Assembly (NCBI GenBank): GCA_024138015.1
Contig: JAMXBB010000006.1
Location: 76,662,135-76,726,134, forward strand
DNA length: 64,000 bases
Direction of reading: 5' to 3'
Source: Lumnitzera littorea
Taxonomy: Eukaryota; Streptophyta; Magnoliopsida; Myrtales; Combretaceae
Made by a program: the position numbers and the translations under genes. The notes below the pieces were generated by a model. That model saw only the letters and a program-made list of their open reading frames with translations, searched no databases and was not told the DNA's origin. Positions within the stretch are counted from its first letter, which is position 1. Every line of letters starts with the position of its first letter. Shown here piece by piece: positions 1-12,889 of this stretch.

Positions 1-841
1 ATATGACCTTACCCTAGCCCACAGGATTACTAGGCATTGGAGGCGCCAATTGCCTAGCTAAGGGTTAAGTCTAGAGGCCTCCGTTTAGGGATGAGTAAGG
101 GCTGCATGAAACTACTCACAATCATACGTAGAACTCGTTTTTTGATAAAACTGAGAATAGATATACCATTACATTTTTAAATACGAAACGCAGAGTTTCA
201 TTATGAGATAAGTTCTAATATAATACCCGAATCTAACTGTACCGATGTATCTCCAACCCTGATTTCAGGAAGGCATTAAATCTAAGTTGCATGCAATACC
301 TGGTCACTTGCATGTATATGTTTGGTATACTAATTGACATGCATTTATTTGATTGAATTTAATTAATGTGTAACTTGATTGTAGTATGGTTGAGGGGATT
401 ATCTCAGTAAACTAGTTAACTTATACCCTTGTAGTCTTCTCTCGCAGGCTAAGTTGTTTGTAGAGTTAAGCCGCCACATACCGGAGGTTAGTTGTTCATC
501 AAGGGGTCAATATGGGAGCAAGACGTGATCAGAGTGTTCACATGATAGTTTATCTAGATTATAGATCTGAATATGTGATAAATTGATATTAGTTTGAGTT
601 GAGAAGTTTTAAAGACCTCTTATCTATAAATTATTATAGAAATAGACTATGTTTTATATTTCTTTATCTCATTATTATTATCATGAAATGATATTGCTAA
701 TGCTTACGTAACTCTTGGTTGTTAGTCGTAGTTGTAGCTTTGTATATCATATAAATGGTTGTTGATTGTAAGGGAATTCAATTTACAGTCCTTTGTACGG
801 TATACGGCGACTGCTATGACTAGCCCCCTCGGGTCGTGACA
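1..841 (+). repeat. LTR-E copy 1, 3' part of a Ty3/gypsy LTR (cut by window start)
   Basis: The segment ends gggtcgtgaca at 841, a common 3' terminus of plant Del/Tekay-type LTRs. Its body repeats in order at about 4,105-4,654: the gene-sized block near 1-100 (aggcgccaat, tctagaggcctc), the block near 235-480, and the ctcgcaggct motif. No primer-binding site follows 841 (next bases ccataagccc), so this is a solo or truncated LTR rather than the 5' end of an element in place. The orientation is taken from the GACA end. Confidence 0.6.
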
Positions 842-1945
842 CCATAAGCCCAATAAAGTCACTAACTTTAGTTTGAACCAAAAATAAGCCCATTTGACAA
901 ATTAAGCCTACTTAAAAGCCCAATAAGTTGTTGTTAGCCTTAGGAGTGTAAATCAAAGTTGGAAACCTGAACTTAAGGAGTATTTTAAGCCTAGAATAAG
1001 ATCCTAAGCCCAAGCCTAAAGGATTTCCCAAGTTATCAAAAAGCCCAATAATCAAATAAAGCCCAAAAGTACTTCAAATCATGAGGATCGCTACTATTCT
1101 GATCTATAGGTAGATTTGCATACCTCATCTAAAAAATATAACATCACCACATTAAAGTACACTAAAAAATGATGAAGATTGACCATATGATCATAAAAAT
1201 CGAATTTAAAACGAGAAAGTTATCCGCGATTGAACTTTAAGGAAAAATTAGGAAAATACGAAACCTAGTCAAAAGTATAATTTAAAGGGTTTTAACTTAG
1301 TTTCTTAAGTTCTATTTCAAATCCTTATAGTATCATACTTATGATGTCCAGGGTACTCGGCTTTTAGAGACGACCTACCCTCAAATTACTTCAATTGATC
1401 CGTATGGCTGAGTGATTAAATTCCTAATGACTCTATACTTGATTTTGCTTATAGAGTAGTTACACTTAAACTTATATAAGGAACTTGGATGCTTGTAGGA
1501 TATGGGACATACATGTGTATGAATTTATGATTAAATGCTATGGCTAGGTAATTACATAATAATGATAATTGTTTATGATAATGTATATGTACATTCGTAT
1601 GGAATGAAATTGTCTAATCACTACGAAAACCGAGCTAATTACTTATACAATTAAGAAATTCAATAAATCATGCATTCCCTATAATTGCATTTGGATGACA
1701 TGACTGCCACTTTACACAGAAAATGGGAAAGGACTCATAAGAAGAGGACCACCTGCAAGATTGGATACTAGCTATGCCATCATTTTTATTGAGTCTCTGT
1801 CCTAAGCTAATGGGCTTGCTAAGCATTAGGAGACGCTAACCATTGGCGAAAGGCCATGTCTTGTGGCTTCTACTTAGGGCATGTGTTTATAGATTGCGGA
1901 GGCTACCACACCATTAGACTTAGGATTTTGAAAATATAATTTATT
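842..1945 (+). repeat. LTR-E copy 2, diverged LTR fragment
   Basis: Shared blocks with copy 3 include gactctatacttg at 1,430 and 3,729 and the ggatgcttg region near 1,487 and 3,790. The gggcttgctaagcattaggagacgctaa block near 1,815 matches 4,128 in copy 3 and about 25 in copy 1. It directly abuts the end of copy 1, which suggests that copy 1 was inserted into it. Similarity fades near 1,945 and the fragment has no recognisable TG end. No coding region is visible. Confidence 0.5.
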
Positions 1946-3200
1946 ACTAGGAATGAAAGTATATTATATACATTATATATATATATGGTTTTGTTTTGAC
2001 TTAAGCATATATCTGAGTTTGACTTTATATCTAAAACGTAAAATATGGTGAATGAATTGTAATTATGGTTATATATGGCCCTTTGTGAAAATAGTGTACT
2101 TGTCATATTTGTTAGCATCATATGTACAACGACTAAAACTTAAATAGATTGGGTTAATATTAATAATAAGAAAACTAAATTAATTGATTTGCATATTTAT
2201 GCATGCAGATTTAATCCTTTCTACAATTAAACTTTTCACTGTAATACACTTATTATTAATAAGGAAAGGAAAAAAAAAAAACAGTCATAATGGTAATGAA
2301 ATAAAAGAGACAATAGGAAACAAAATCCATTGTGGCAAGGTATATATGCCTATACCAAGATTTTGATAAGGGGAGTGATTTTTACTTCTTTCACTTAAAC
2401 AACACTTTTCTATCAAAATGTTAGTGATAAGGAGAAATTTTATGATTAGAGTAAATAAATAAGGAAAATGCCAAAATTACCAAGAGATAAGAGACATATG
2501 GACACACTTTCCCTTCTTATAAAAAGAATGTACGTGGTACTTAGAAGAGTTTTTCTATATCTACCATAATGTCAATAAATAAACTTAGGTAATATAAAAC
2601 CTTGTTAACTTTTGAATTGAACTAATTTAAAGGCAATGGTATAGCTATTAAACTTTATGCCTAGACTAACTATGATTAGATAAAATACTCGTGTAAATGG
2701 ATATATTTGCTAAGAAAAATAGGAATAGAGAACTTGTGAACTCATTTCTCTTATACTCTTATTAGTAAAATATAACCCCATAAATAGTTAATTAAAAGGT
2801 CGATGAGAGAATGGTTATTAAATATGCTTACTTTGTATTGCAAGTTTCAAATTGAAACATTAGACCAAATTGTAAACACATGAGTGCTAAATAACAGTAT
2901 ATAAGGTGTAACTTATCATTTCTAAAGCCTATGAAATTTATAAATACACACACATAAATAAGATTTGATTATTCGAATAGATTATAATATGCCTATAACT
3001 ATCAAGCAATAGTATTAGAAATTAATTAAGCATAAACTTGCTATTCCAAAGTCATCTCCAATAAATTATGTAATAATGAAAATAATTGATCTAAATACAT
3101 GGATATGAGAATACCAAACACAAATAGAAACGATCCCTAGTTTTGCATATTAGTATAGCTTTTTGGGCATCTTTTAACAAATTATTTAGTACTTATAACT
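1946..3200. other. AT-rich gap with no recognised feature
   Basis: Very AT-rich sequence with short open frames only, a (TA)n run near 1,975 and an A-run near 2,270. I recognise no protein motif, structural RNA, LTR end or repeat partner in the window. It may be the diverged 5' half of LTR-E copy 3, but I cannot align it with confidence. Confidence 0.4.
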
Positions 3201-4654
3201 CTAAATATAGATATATGCCTTAATATGTTGAGTCGCATGAAAGCCCTATAAAGTATACATTACAATTTATTAGGCTTTAACATTGGACAATATCAATGTC
3301 TTAGCAAGTAGAGTAGGTATATTTTCAAAGATTTGTACAAGCAGGACTTCTTAATTAAGTCCGTAAACTAGTAAAAAAGGGATCAAGAAGCCTAATAGCA
3401 TGTAAAATTCATAATTTACCCAGCCTAATCCTAAAAGATGTAGGTCCCAACTCTCAAAATGAACCTTACCACATAGAAATACGTTTGAAAATAAGTAAAA
3501 TTAACTATGAGAATGCGAAAATCAGAGTTAAAATGAAGAAGATATGATAAAAACAAGATTTAACAGCAATTGAAATTTATAACAAGTTTAGTTTAGATAA
3601 TCAAATAGCTTCATCGTAAAGTTTATTATATTATCATATTCCATTATCATGCTACCTTGAAACCAATCCCAAGACACTCAATCATTTCCACAACCCATAG
3701 GCATTATGATAAGGTGAATACTTCAGATGACTCTATACTTGTTTTGTTTTTGTAATTAGTGCACATGAATTGTTTATATTAATAAACGGATGCTTGGGGT
3801 TTAGATTGTGCATGTGCTTGATGTTGGTTGATTGCTATGCCAAATATTGCTAAATATGATAACTAAAGATTTAGTTAAATGATCGACTGCTGCATGATTT
3901 AGATGATTTGTTGATATTGGTCGATCGCCTAATAATTTAACTTAATTATATTTAGCTTATCTTAATTTAAATGGATTATGCATCAACCACACATTGCATT
4001 ACTTATTTTAGCCATCACCTCATGTGGATGTAAAAAGAGGCTACGTGGGGGTTGCTTATATATATTTTGCAATCAAAGTGTTTTAGTGTAGTGCACTCGT
4101 ACAACATTACTTTTACTCTTAACTTATGGGCTTACTTAGCACCCAAAGATGCTAATCATGGGTGGCTGAAAGTTGTGTCTAGAGACCTCTACTAGAGAGT
4201 GTGAGCGTGGACTACAAGGGCTACCTCATTGCCAAATGTAGTGCTTTAGGTCTTATTGGACATTGGAAAATGTGGAAACTATTTTCTTTTTTTCAAAAAA
4301 AAAAAATGCAACATCAAATGGTAAAAAGCTTAGGTCGGAACCCAATCATGATTGGTGCCGATGAATCTCTAACTCATACTTTGGAGGGCAATCCGAAATT
4401 GTATGCATTACTTGGTCAACTACATAAATTTTTTAGCATACTACTAGTTCATATATTCATTCGATTATTTAATTGATTGTTTGATAATTTGCTTATCAAT
4501 GTAGTATGAGAGTTATCTTACTAAGCTCATATAACTTACTCCCCAACAGTTTTTCCCTTACAGGTTGATGGATATTTAGGATTGGGATGAGTTAAGTGTA
4601 GAGTGCAAATATTGATAAATGTAGTAGAAAATTGAAAATTAGAAGGTGAAATGT
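3201..4654 (+). repeat. LTR-E copy 3, left part (interrupted by solo LTR F2)
   Basis: Matches LTR-E copies 1 and 2 along its length, for example the tgactctatacttg block at 3,728 and the gggcttacttagcacc block at 4,128. The 4,610-4,654 stretch lines up with the LTR-B sequence just before its own 3' end, so E and B are related families. The LTR resumes at 7,559 after an inserted solo LTR. The left boundary is approximate. Confidence 0.55.
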
Positions 4655-5552
4655 TGTAATACCCTATAACCCCGATCTGTTAGCTTTTGAGTAATTCATA
4701 TCCTTTATAGAGAAATATGTACTTATAAGTTAGGTTAAAAGTATAAAACAGTCTATATTAGCTTTACTAGTAACACAAGATAATATATAAAAGTAATTTT
4801 TATTTATTTAGCCCTTGATGGGATAATATTGGCATGTGAGATCTTTTGGAAATGATACCTAGCTGGCCAGATATCTCTTTATTCAATCAATTGGAAGTAT
4901 TCATAGGTGCAGGAATGTTTGAGTTACACTTAAACTTGGATATACAATTATATAAATTAATAAGAAATAAAATAAAAATTTTAGTGCTTGAGACACACTT
5001 TAGAAATTATGATTTATATCAACATTCTTAGAATTAAGTTGAACCCTTATGATGAAGGTAATGAAAATTAAAAGAAGTAACTATATAGCTTTAATATCTC
5101 AAAAATGAAGCTCATTTATAGACAATTTTGTTGGCATTATTAAATTTATTAGGTCTAATCGCTAAAATGTAAAGTTTTATAATTTTAGATACAGCTTACG
5201 GTAAATCTTTTAGAATCATCTATGTGATCTTAATAAATGATATTAGTAAGTAAACTTTCATATAAAATGTATATAAATAAGTTTCAAATAATTAATAGAA
5301 CTTAACTATATATTATATTTTACTAATATTTTTATTAATAATTATGTTAAAATTTACTCGAAATAATAATATATGAGAGAAGAAAATTGCAATTATAAAT
5401 TATTCTTTACTAATAATATTAGTGGTAAAAGAAAGGGAATATTCCTTGAATGTTTTGAATTAGGATGAATATTAAATAATATAAAATATAAATTTACAAT
5501 ATATATATATAAATCAAACCACCTTAGTCAAGGTAGTGGAGAATTTGTAGCC

Positions 5553-5560
5553 TATAAAAT
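5553..5560 (+). promoter_or_regulatory. Candidate TATA box of solo LTR F2
   Basis: cctataaaatgg lies about 900 bp into the LTR and is followed by a purine-rich leader. The TATA box of the Del-F LTR occupies a comparable place. Promoter function is inferred from position and motif only. Confidence 0.4.
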
Positions 5561-5593
5561 GGCCATCACAATCACACCATTACATTATGGATG

Positions 5594-5697
5594 AGAGTAA
5601 ATCAAGAAGAGAAAGAGAGGGAAAGAGAGAAAGAGAGAAGGAGAGGGAGAGAGAATAAAAAAAAAAAAAAAAAAAAAGAAGAAGAAGAAAGAGAGGA
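5594..5697 (+). repeat. GA-rich / poly-A low-complexity tract
   Basis: About 100 bp of purines on the plus strand (gagagaaag-type units, then an A-run and gaagaagaag) just downstream of the LTR F2 TATA box. It probably forms the transcribed R/U5 leader of the LTR. Confidence 0.7.
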
Positions 5698-7558
5698 TTA
5701 TATAGTTTTTCAATGTCCAATATTTTTTAGTAACCTTATTTCAATAATTAGAAGAGTTGTCTTATAACTAATATATAGTATTCTTATAGGAGATATATTC
5801 ATAATCTTATTATTTTCCTAAATGAAGTATTTTATCCATATAATTTCACAATTTTTTTTTTTTTGAATTTTAAACTTAGAATATTGATAGCTGTAGGACT
5901 TATATATTATTAGTATCAATTCTCAAAAAATGAGTGAATCTTTAGTAATAACCTTTAATTAGAACTATTAAAATTAAATTTTATATTTTTACAAATCTAA
6001 CATCATTGCTCTTGTAAAAATTCAAGTATATATAACTTTTAGTAAAAAGAAAAAATTTCTAAAGTAAAAGTTCTTTAAAAAAAGTAGAAACTTCTTAAGT
6101 AATACTAGAAATTGATGTTATAGGAATTTAAATGTAAAGTTAAATTACAATGATATTACATAATAAGCATCTATGACTATATTGTGCTAAGTCAAAGGGA
6201 ATAAGTCAAATATACTAAGTAGGTCTCATCCAAGTATTATATTTTAATTTCTACTCTATTTTGTATCAAATAAGCAAGATCTGTAACCTTAGTAAAGGCT
6301 TTTGGGAACAATTAAATAAAAGGCCAAGTAAGTAGATCTAACCTATGCTTGGAGTAGATATATTGCTACTCATAACATTATGTGTTATTTGATGTTATGT
6401 TGATTGAATATAGCTATATCTTGGTTGAATTGATATGTTACTATAATGGATGCCGATATGATGATTTTGAATGATGGTAGCTATATCTTGGGTTAAACTC
6501 TTGTGCTGCTATGTTGAATGTTGATGTAGTGTTTATGAATGATTATACTAACTTCGAGAGTTGAGTAATTGCTAACCTAATCTTCTGGTTGTTCACTTAA
6601 GTGAACCTTAAGTAAGAAATTAGATTTCTACTAAGGAGAGATCGAAAACTAGACTTAATAACTAGGGAGAATAAAACTTAAGGATTGTTTGTGATAAATG
6701 ATATACTTGAGTTGTTATTGCATAATGTAACGGCACAAAAGAGACTTACAGGGAAGAATTTTCAAAACGAGGCTTTTAAGTGATAAAAAAAAAAAAACTA
6801 TGGCATTATGAACTCAGCTTTAGAAGCATATAGATTCCCATTACTCAAGCAACCTGACTACTTTTGTAGTTTGATTTGGTAGACTACTCTTTGTAGTCTA
6901 ATTTGGTAAAAATAAAGTTAGGGATTCTACTTTCAGGTAGCTCCTTGTTCCCTCTTTATTCTTAGACATTGTATATAAATACTTGGGTATGTCAACTAAT
7001 CGTATGAGTTTATTGGAAGGGCATACGATATGGGCACCGATGTATGCCACATGCATGAACATAACCGACTACATTAATAGAAATAAATACTTGGTCGAGC
7101 TAATGTACGTGAGAAGTTGAATTTGCTGGTTATGATCAAAATGTTTAAGTTGTGATATTGTTTATATTGTATTGTTTGTTATCCACTTTTACTTAGCTTT
7201 AGTAGCTGAGGGGATAAAATGTTTTATTTTAAAGTTAGCAAGATCTTGAGAGGCCTAACATTAGGGAGGCTGTACTCTAAGAGCATTAGTTGGAGTCAGT
7301 AACTTTTGCGATGGAACTTGTACTAAGTTAGAAGTCATACTATCTTAAAGATGAAAAAAAAAAAAAAAACAGTTTATGTTTTGATGTAAATATTAGGTTG
7401 TACATATGAGTTATAACTAAATATCCAACTGAACTCTTGATGTAGCATCCCCATTATCACATAAATAAAATTGTTTTTTGATGAATGAGCAAGCTAAGTT
7501 AAGTTTTAATAGGTATTCTTGTATGATAGTACATTCTATGCTAAGTTGGGATGTGACA

Positions 7559-7893
7559 ATTGTATAGATGATTTGATATAATAAATTAAAAGAATTTATC
7601 TTGTTTAGGTTTCTATAATTTTTAGATGGTTTCAAATTTCTAGAATTTATTATTCTATCTTATTACTTGGTATGTGATACTAATTCTTTGCAATTCTGAT
7701 AGAATGTAGAATATTAGGCATTGATAGTTACTGATATTTTATGCTAAGTTAATAAATTAAAAATTAGAAGTCCTAATGATTAATTAATTAGCGTCTTGCA
7801 ATCTCTTACTTATAAGGTGATTTCTATATCATAGGTGTATACATAATATGAAAATCTTTGGCAATCCTACTAGGCCTCCTTTAGGGTCCTAAT
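7559..7893 (+). repeat. LTR-E copy 3, right (3' terminal) part
   Basis: Contains the terminal blocks shared with LTR-B: tcttgcaatctcttacttat near 7,793 and caatcctactaggcctcc near 7,862, ending tagggtcctaatg. The latter looks like a mutated form of the gggtcntgaca terminus. It continues LTR-E copy 3 from 4,654 once F2 is removed. Confidence 0.65.
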
Positions 7894-8293
7894 GTTATGA
7901 CTCTATACAAAACTCAAATGTTAAATTAATACCTCGAGTAATATTAATCTAACATAATAAAAGCTATGTAACTAGATTGCAATAAGCAAAATCATCAAAA
8001 AAATTTCATAAATAAAATCATTCTCATAAACATAGGGTTCAACAATGATTCACTAAGTTTATTGAAATAAAGACATAAAAACTAAGAAAAGAAAAGTCAT
8101 AATGGAGAAGCTCCCTTGTAATATTTTAAAGCCTAACAATTGCTTAAGGGGCTCCCTTTGTAGCCTTAGGTTTATGGATCTATTTATAAGCAATGCTTTT
8201 AAGATTGCAAAGAAAACTTAACAAAAATAGAATATTGAAATTTGCAAAGTCTTTATGCCCCTAAGACAAGGTCGTGGTTATGCCTTTCGCGTA
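7894..8293 (-). repeat. Athila 3' LTR, left fragment
   Basis: Aligns with 25,728-26,122 over about 400 bp, including ttgcaataagcaaaat, acatagggttcaacaa, ctaagaaaagaaaag and tcttaagattg-type blocks. It ends abruptly at gcgta (8,289-8,293), where a Del-C-type LTR starts. The missing continuation is found at 21,678-21,999. Orientation follows the PPT and ORF of the Athila element to the right. Confidence 0.75.
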
Positions 8294-9307
8294 TGTAACG
8301 CCCTACCTTCTAGATGTTTTCTTAAAAGTTTTTCTCAAACTCTTGGTACTTAAAGACAATTCATTGCTACTATCCTTGAGTTAAGGATAAAGCAGAACCT
8401 GTATTCAACTTTGCTCTTTTACTCCATAAACATTTACTTTTGAATTGCTTCTCACTCAATATAATAAACCACAGCAAAAGGTTTTACATTAATGAGCTAA
8501 ACTCAAGGTATCATAGTTATATATTTCTATACAGTATTATAATTCTTTGCAAGCACACATCTTTGGCTATTACAACTATATTAAATCCTTGGTGGAGTAA
8601 CATGCACTTCTTCTTCCTTGGAAAGTTGCCACCATATGCTCAAGTTATATTCAAAGGGTCATTAACTTCTTCTAAGAGCTCACTCTCAACTAGAACTTTG
8701 ATGTCTCCTTGTCTTTATGATATATGCTTCTATCTGTTCGTCCATAACCTGAGAATAAGAGAAAATTATCCCCTCAACTAATACGCGCTAAGTGAGAGTC
8801 AATAAACACACAACAAAAAGCATAGCAAAATAGTCGCATCATTATAGTTTCCCAGCTAAACAATGTAGATGTGACAAGCATATGACAAATGCATGCAATG
8901 CTCATGCATATGACATGTATTAGTACCGATATCCTAGCTCAACCTAACAACTCATTCAGTTAGTCGACATACATAGACATTTAAATATAACATCTAGGAA
9001 CCTAAAGGCAATAAGGAGTTGCCAAGGAGGAAGACCCCCAAAACTCAATAAAATAGAAAGCACTTGATGTAGTTTGAAAATCTAGCATATAGCTAGTCTA
9101 GCATATACAATGTAGTTTCTATATACTCGAAAACCTAGTTTGTATCAATTAAATAGTTTACTTGATAAAATCTAACTTTTCATCAGAAAACTAACACAAA
9201 AAAATCTTAGTTTTTAAAAAACTTAACCCAAAGGTTCTTTTCGTACCATGCCATGAATACATTAAAACGCATGCGAAGCAACACCTAGTAAATCTAAGCA
9301 ACCTTAT
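8294..9307 (-). repeat. Del-C-type LTR, left fragment inserted in the Athila LTR
   Basis: Starts tgtaacgccctac, matching the inner LTR end tgttacatccta of Del-C at 31,395. Further blocks shared with 31,730-32,180 are cccctcaact, gctaagtgagagt, catgcatngacatg, accnatatcctagc and ccatgccatgaata. It is cut at 9,307 by Del-F, and the rest of this LTR appears at about 20,035-21,677. Confidence 0.65.
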
Positions 9308-12300
9308 TGTGATACCCCTACATTCTAAAGCCCCATAATTAGGGTGTTGGTTGATATTAACCGAATCAAGTGAGATTTTATAACTAAGCTGTAAAATTTA
9401 GAAGAAGTTATCTCGTGAAGTCGAATCATTAAAATAATTTATCTATGAGAATTTATTCAGAAAGTATTAGGTTAACCTAAAACTGAAATTTTGGTTTAAA
9501 TAACAAGTCAAAGGCTATGCATAGAAAATTATTTAAGAAAGAATATGTCATTGGGGAAATAAAAAGTAAATAAATAAATAAGTACAATAATAAAAATAAC
9601 ATTGAATGCATATGAAAAAGGAAGGAGTATGGTTTAATAGTTACCCTTGCAGGAGTTTAGTAAACACCTTATAGTATCTTTTGTTGAAAAGGAATAATAT
9701 AAAATAATTAAAAGATAAATGTAATTAAAATAACCAATAGTAGTTTTGAGGAAAACCAAAAGGACAAAACCACAAACTCCCATGGTTTTAAGTTGTAAAA
9801 AAAGGGTAGCCTACAATATGAGGCTATGATTTTCTTGAAAACCACTTGATACATGGCAAGTTTATTCCCCTACACTACTCACTATATAAACACAAAACCC
9901 ATACACTTTACACTTTTTGGAGAGATAAAGAGCTTAGGAAAACATTGGAATAAAATGTGGAGTTTTTGAAAGATTAGAAAAATCATAAGAAAATTTAGAA
10001 ATTTAGTGCAAAAATCTAAGCACGTATGGAAACCAAGTCAAATAACAACCTGGAAACAAGTGGTCACTACCACATAATAGGAAAAGTAATGTCTAGGTGG
10101 GCCAACAACCACTTGGTGGTATACGGTAGCTAGAGAATTTTGTGCTAGTGAGTTTTGATTCTTACCCCATTTTCTATAATTTTTTAAAAATAGTAAACTA
10201 ACTTGGAAAATTTATATTCCTTAGTTATTTTTAGTATACTTTCATGGAAAAAAAGTCATTTTTTCAAATAAGTATGTCTCATATATTGCTCTTAAGAAAT
10301 AGGCCGTTCTGAACATGTTTTTGATATAATTTTCAAAAAAGCAAATAATGTTGTTTCAAGTTGAAACTTTTTCTATAGACTCTTCATAACATTTATTATT
10401 AAGCTATGTCAAAAGTTTCCCAAATTTTCTTCATAGATTCTTGTTAATTTTGATTTACCAAAAGCTACCAAATCTAAAAATTTAGGAAAATTAGTTGATT
10501 TTCAAGTACTTTTAGTCAAATCTGATTTTTTTTTTTTCATATTTTTTTTACTAAAATGATTTTTTACATGGATGCATGACTTTTCAAATGAAAAAGTGGT
10601 CAAACTAGTGCTTTATCGCATTTTCACAAGTCAAAACTAATGTTCTTGTAAAATTGAAATAGCGATGTATTGAAACTGGAGCATGCACGGGCTTTTGAAA
10701 AATTGTCCAAATCTAAAACTTGATCTTTGGATGGCTTTACTGCTACTCATATCCAAAACGTCTTAATGGTTACATGGAGTCTTAATAAGTTTAGGCATCA
10801 TTTGTCTATATAGAAGCTTCTATAGAAGGTTGCCTATAAAGTTCTTAATGTGACGGTCAGTAGAAACTTCTATAGAAGGTTTTTGGTAAGGTACCAAATT
10901 AAGCAAACTAAAATGTATCGAAGCAAAAGCTCAAGCAAAAGGTTCCTGGTGAAACATAAAATGGAAACTAAAGTGAAATATGAGCAGAAGATTGAGTAGA
11001 TGCATACCTGACCATGAATCTTAGGACCTGCTGTAAGTTGAAGGTTGAGTAGAAGGTACGAGTAATGGAGTTAATAAGGATTCTTCCCTAGTAGAAGGTT
11101 AAATAACAAGAATATAAACAAAAATGATCTTGTAGAAGGATGTGTAGAAGCTAAGGACCTTAACAAAAGGATCATGTAGAAGGTTATATAAAAGGTCTTA
11201 AGTACTAATGAAATGCTCTTACCTAAAAAGACTAAGGTACGCACCCTTAACTTACAAACACACTTAAGCTTTAATGAATCATTTATGTAACTTAAAAAAA
11301 AAACTAAGTATAAATTTTAATCATAGGCTACTAGAATAACAAGAAGCTTAAAGACATTACCAAAGGTAAAGGACGCTAGTGCCAGGTAAGGGGATATTGT
11401 ATGTTTAGGAGTAGACTTATGGTCTACTCATTAGGTTGTAAGTTATATAGTTTCTATGACATGTGCTTGATTAATTGAGCTGGATTCAGAATCTTGGAAT
11501 GATGTTTGCTGATTATGTGATGTCCTTAGACATGTAATGGATTGACTATGCTTGGTTTTTAATCTTAAGTTTGTTTCTATGAATGTATTGATTGAATGAT
11601 ATCTGTAACATTAGCAAATGGATCAACCTTTAAGGTGTTCACTTAAGCCAACTCAATACAAGGTTAAAGATTACAGAGATAAGAGTCTAAATGAGATTAT
11701 AGCCAATTAAATTTGTAGTTGATATGAAGCTCAGACATTTTGCTTGATGCGGTGTTTAACACATCATCAGTGCATTCTTGGCATGGCATGCTAAGGACTT
11801 ACAGGTCACATATTTGAAATGAAACTGTTTTTTTTTTTTTTTTAACAAGTACTTGATTTTGAAAAAGCTCAATTTTTCTTGGTTTTGATAAGCTAGAATT
11901 TTGAAGCATATAAGCTTGCATATGCTTGAGTGTTTTGCCTTGATCACTCGATGTTGTGATCATCACCGATTTAGTAGTGATGTTCTTTGTTCGTGGCATA
12001 GGTTGGGGGTTTGACTTTCATGCAGCTTCTTGTTGTTGCTAAGTTCCTAGACATTGCATATAGATGCCTGATTGAGTCAACTAATTAGATGAAAAATGAG
12101 GCTAAGAGATTGGATATTGGATCGATGTTGATGCATTAGCTCACGTACATGAGCATGGCATGCATTTTTGTAAAGATCCCACAAGTGGAATAATATTTTT
12201 GACTAAATATCCACTACTAATATGTTACAATAACTAGATATGAGTATGTTGTATTGTGTATTTTATCCACTCTCACTTAGTTTATAATGAATTAAGAAGA

Positions 12301-12655
12301 TATATGTTGTATAATAAGTAAAAGCAATGTATAGGAGGAGCCCCACCACCACTGGGGAGGAAGATTTTGAGAGTGCCTAAGTTAGAGTCAATCGCTTTGA
12401 AAGACTTTTGTTTTTTACGATAAACTTGGATAGTTGTTACATATAAATCTTGTAAAAAGAGTTTGAAAGACTATGATAGTTGTATAAAATTGTAAATATG
12501 TGAAGTATCGTTGTAAGGTTGGACTTCACTAAAACCCTCTGATTATGTATGTAAGTTGTTATGTGTATGTGTATGTGTGTGTATGTAGCCTTGTCCTCTG
12601 GTTTATTACAGGTTAGTTGTGGGTATTGTATTCAGGGCTAAACTAGTATGTGACA
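9308..12655 (+). mobile_element. 5' LTR of Del-F (Ty3/gypsy)
   Basis: Begins tgtgataccccta at 9,308. The same start, followed by nearly colinear sequence, recurs at 16,757 for about 2.95 kb, so this is an LTR pair. The 3' end is placed at tgaca (12,651-12,655), just before a PBS-like motif. The length is about 3.35 kb, long for an LTR but matching the other LTRs of this window. The TATA box is at 9,884. Small stretches such as the agaagcttctatagaaggt motif recur several times near 10,810-11,190, giving the U5 half a repetitive texture. No coding capacity. Confidence 0.85.
9884..9891 (+). promoter_or_regulatory. TATA box of the Del-F 5' LTR
   Basis: The tatataaa motif sits in the conserved context actcactatataaacac, followed about 35 bp later by tttttggagag. 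The same context is kept in the 3' LTR (17,331). Confidence 0.55.
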
Positions 12656-12662
12656 CCTATTT

Positions 12663-12680
12663 AGGGTATCATAGCATAAT
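12663..12680 (+). other. Primer-binding site of Del-F (degenerate)
   Basis: gggtatcatagcataat lies a few bases after the LTR end. It resembles the tggtatcagagc PBS (initiator Met-tRNA complement) used by many plant Ty3/gypsy elements, with a g-to-t change in the core. Confidence 0.6.
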
Positions 12681-12889
12681 TGGGGGCTGTAGAACTAGAT
12701 GAGTATGAGATGTGTAGAGTAGTTAGGAATTGTGTTGATTTAGCCTTGGTTAGAAGAAATTGCTGTGTAGAAATTGGTTAAGATAGTAAAGACTATTACA
12801 TAGAAGCTTATTAATGTTGGTTATGTTAAATCTATTACCTAAGATGATGGATCATATGCGAGCAAGCAGAGATCAACCTCTACAAGTAA

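Larger units (their letters stand above)
4655..7558 (+). mobile_element. Solo LTR F2, related to the Del-F LTR, inserted in LTR-E copy 3
   Basis: Begins tgtaataccctataacccc and ends gatgtgaca. It is flanked by aatgt (4,650-4,654) and attgt (7,559-7,563), a 5-bp target duplication with one mismatch. LTR-E/B sequence reads on across the two flanks, which supports clean insertion into an existing LTR. The body resembles the Del-F LTR: a TATA box near 5,553, the gcatgaacat region near 7,050, ttatccactttacttag near 7,178, and the ttagttggagtcagtaact block near 7,282. No internal region is present, so it is a solo LTR of 2,904 bp. Confidence 0.75.

Noticed and set aside
4201..4476. 91-codon open frame
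   Set aside because: It is inside LTR-E copy 3, and the homologous regions of copies 1 and 2 do not keep it.
8440..8781. 113-codon open frame on the plus strand
   Set aside because: It lies within an LTR fragment shared with Del-C, where the matching region (31.5-31.9 kb) has no such frame.
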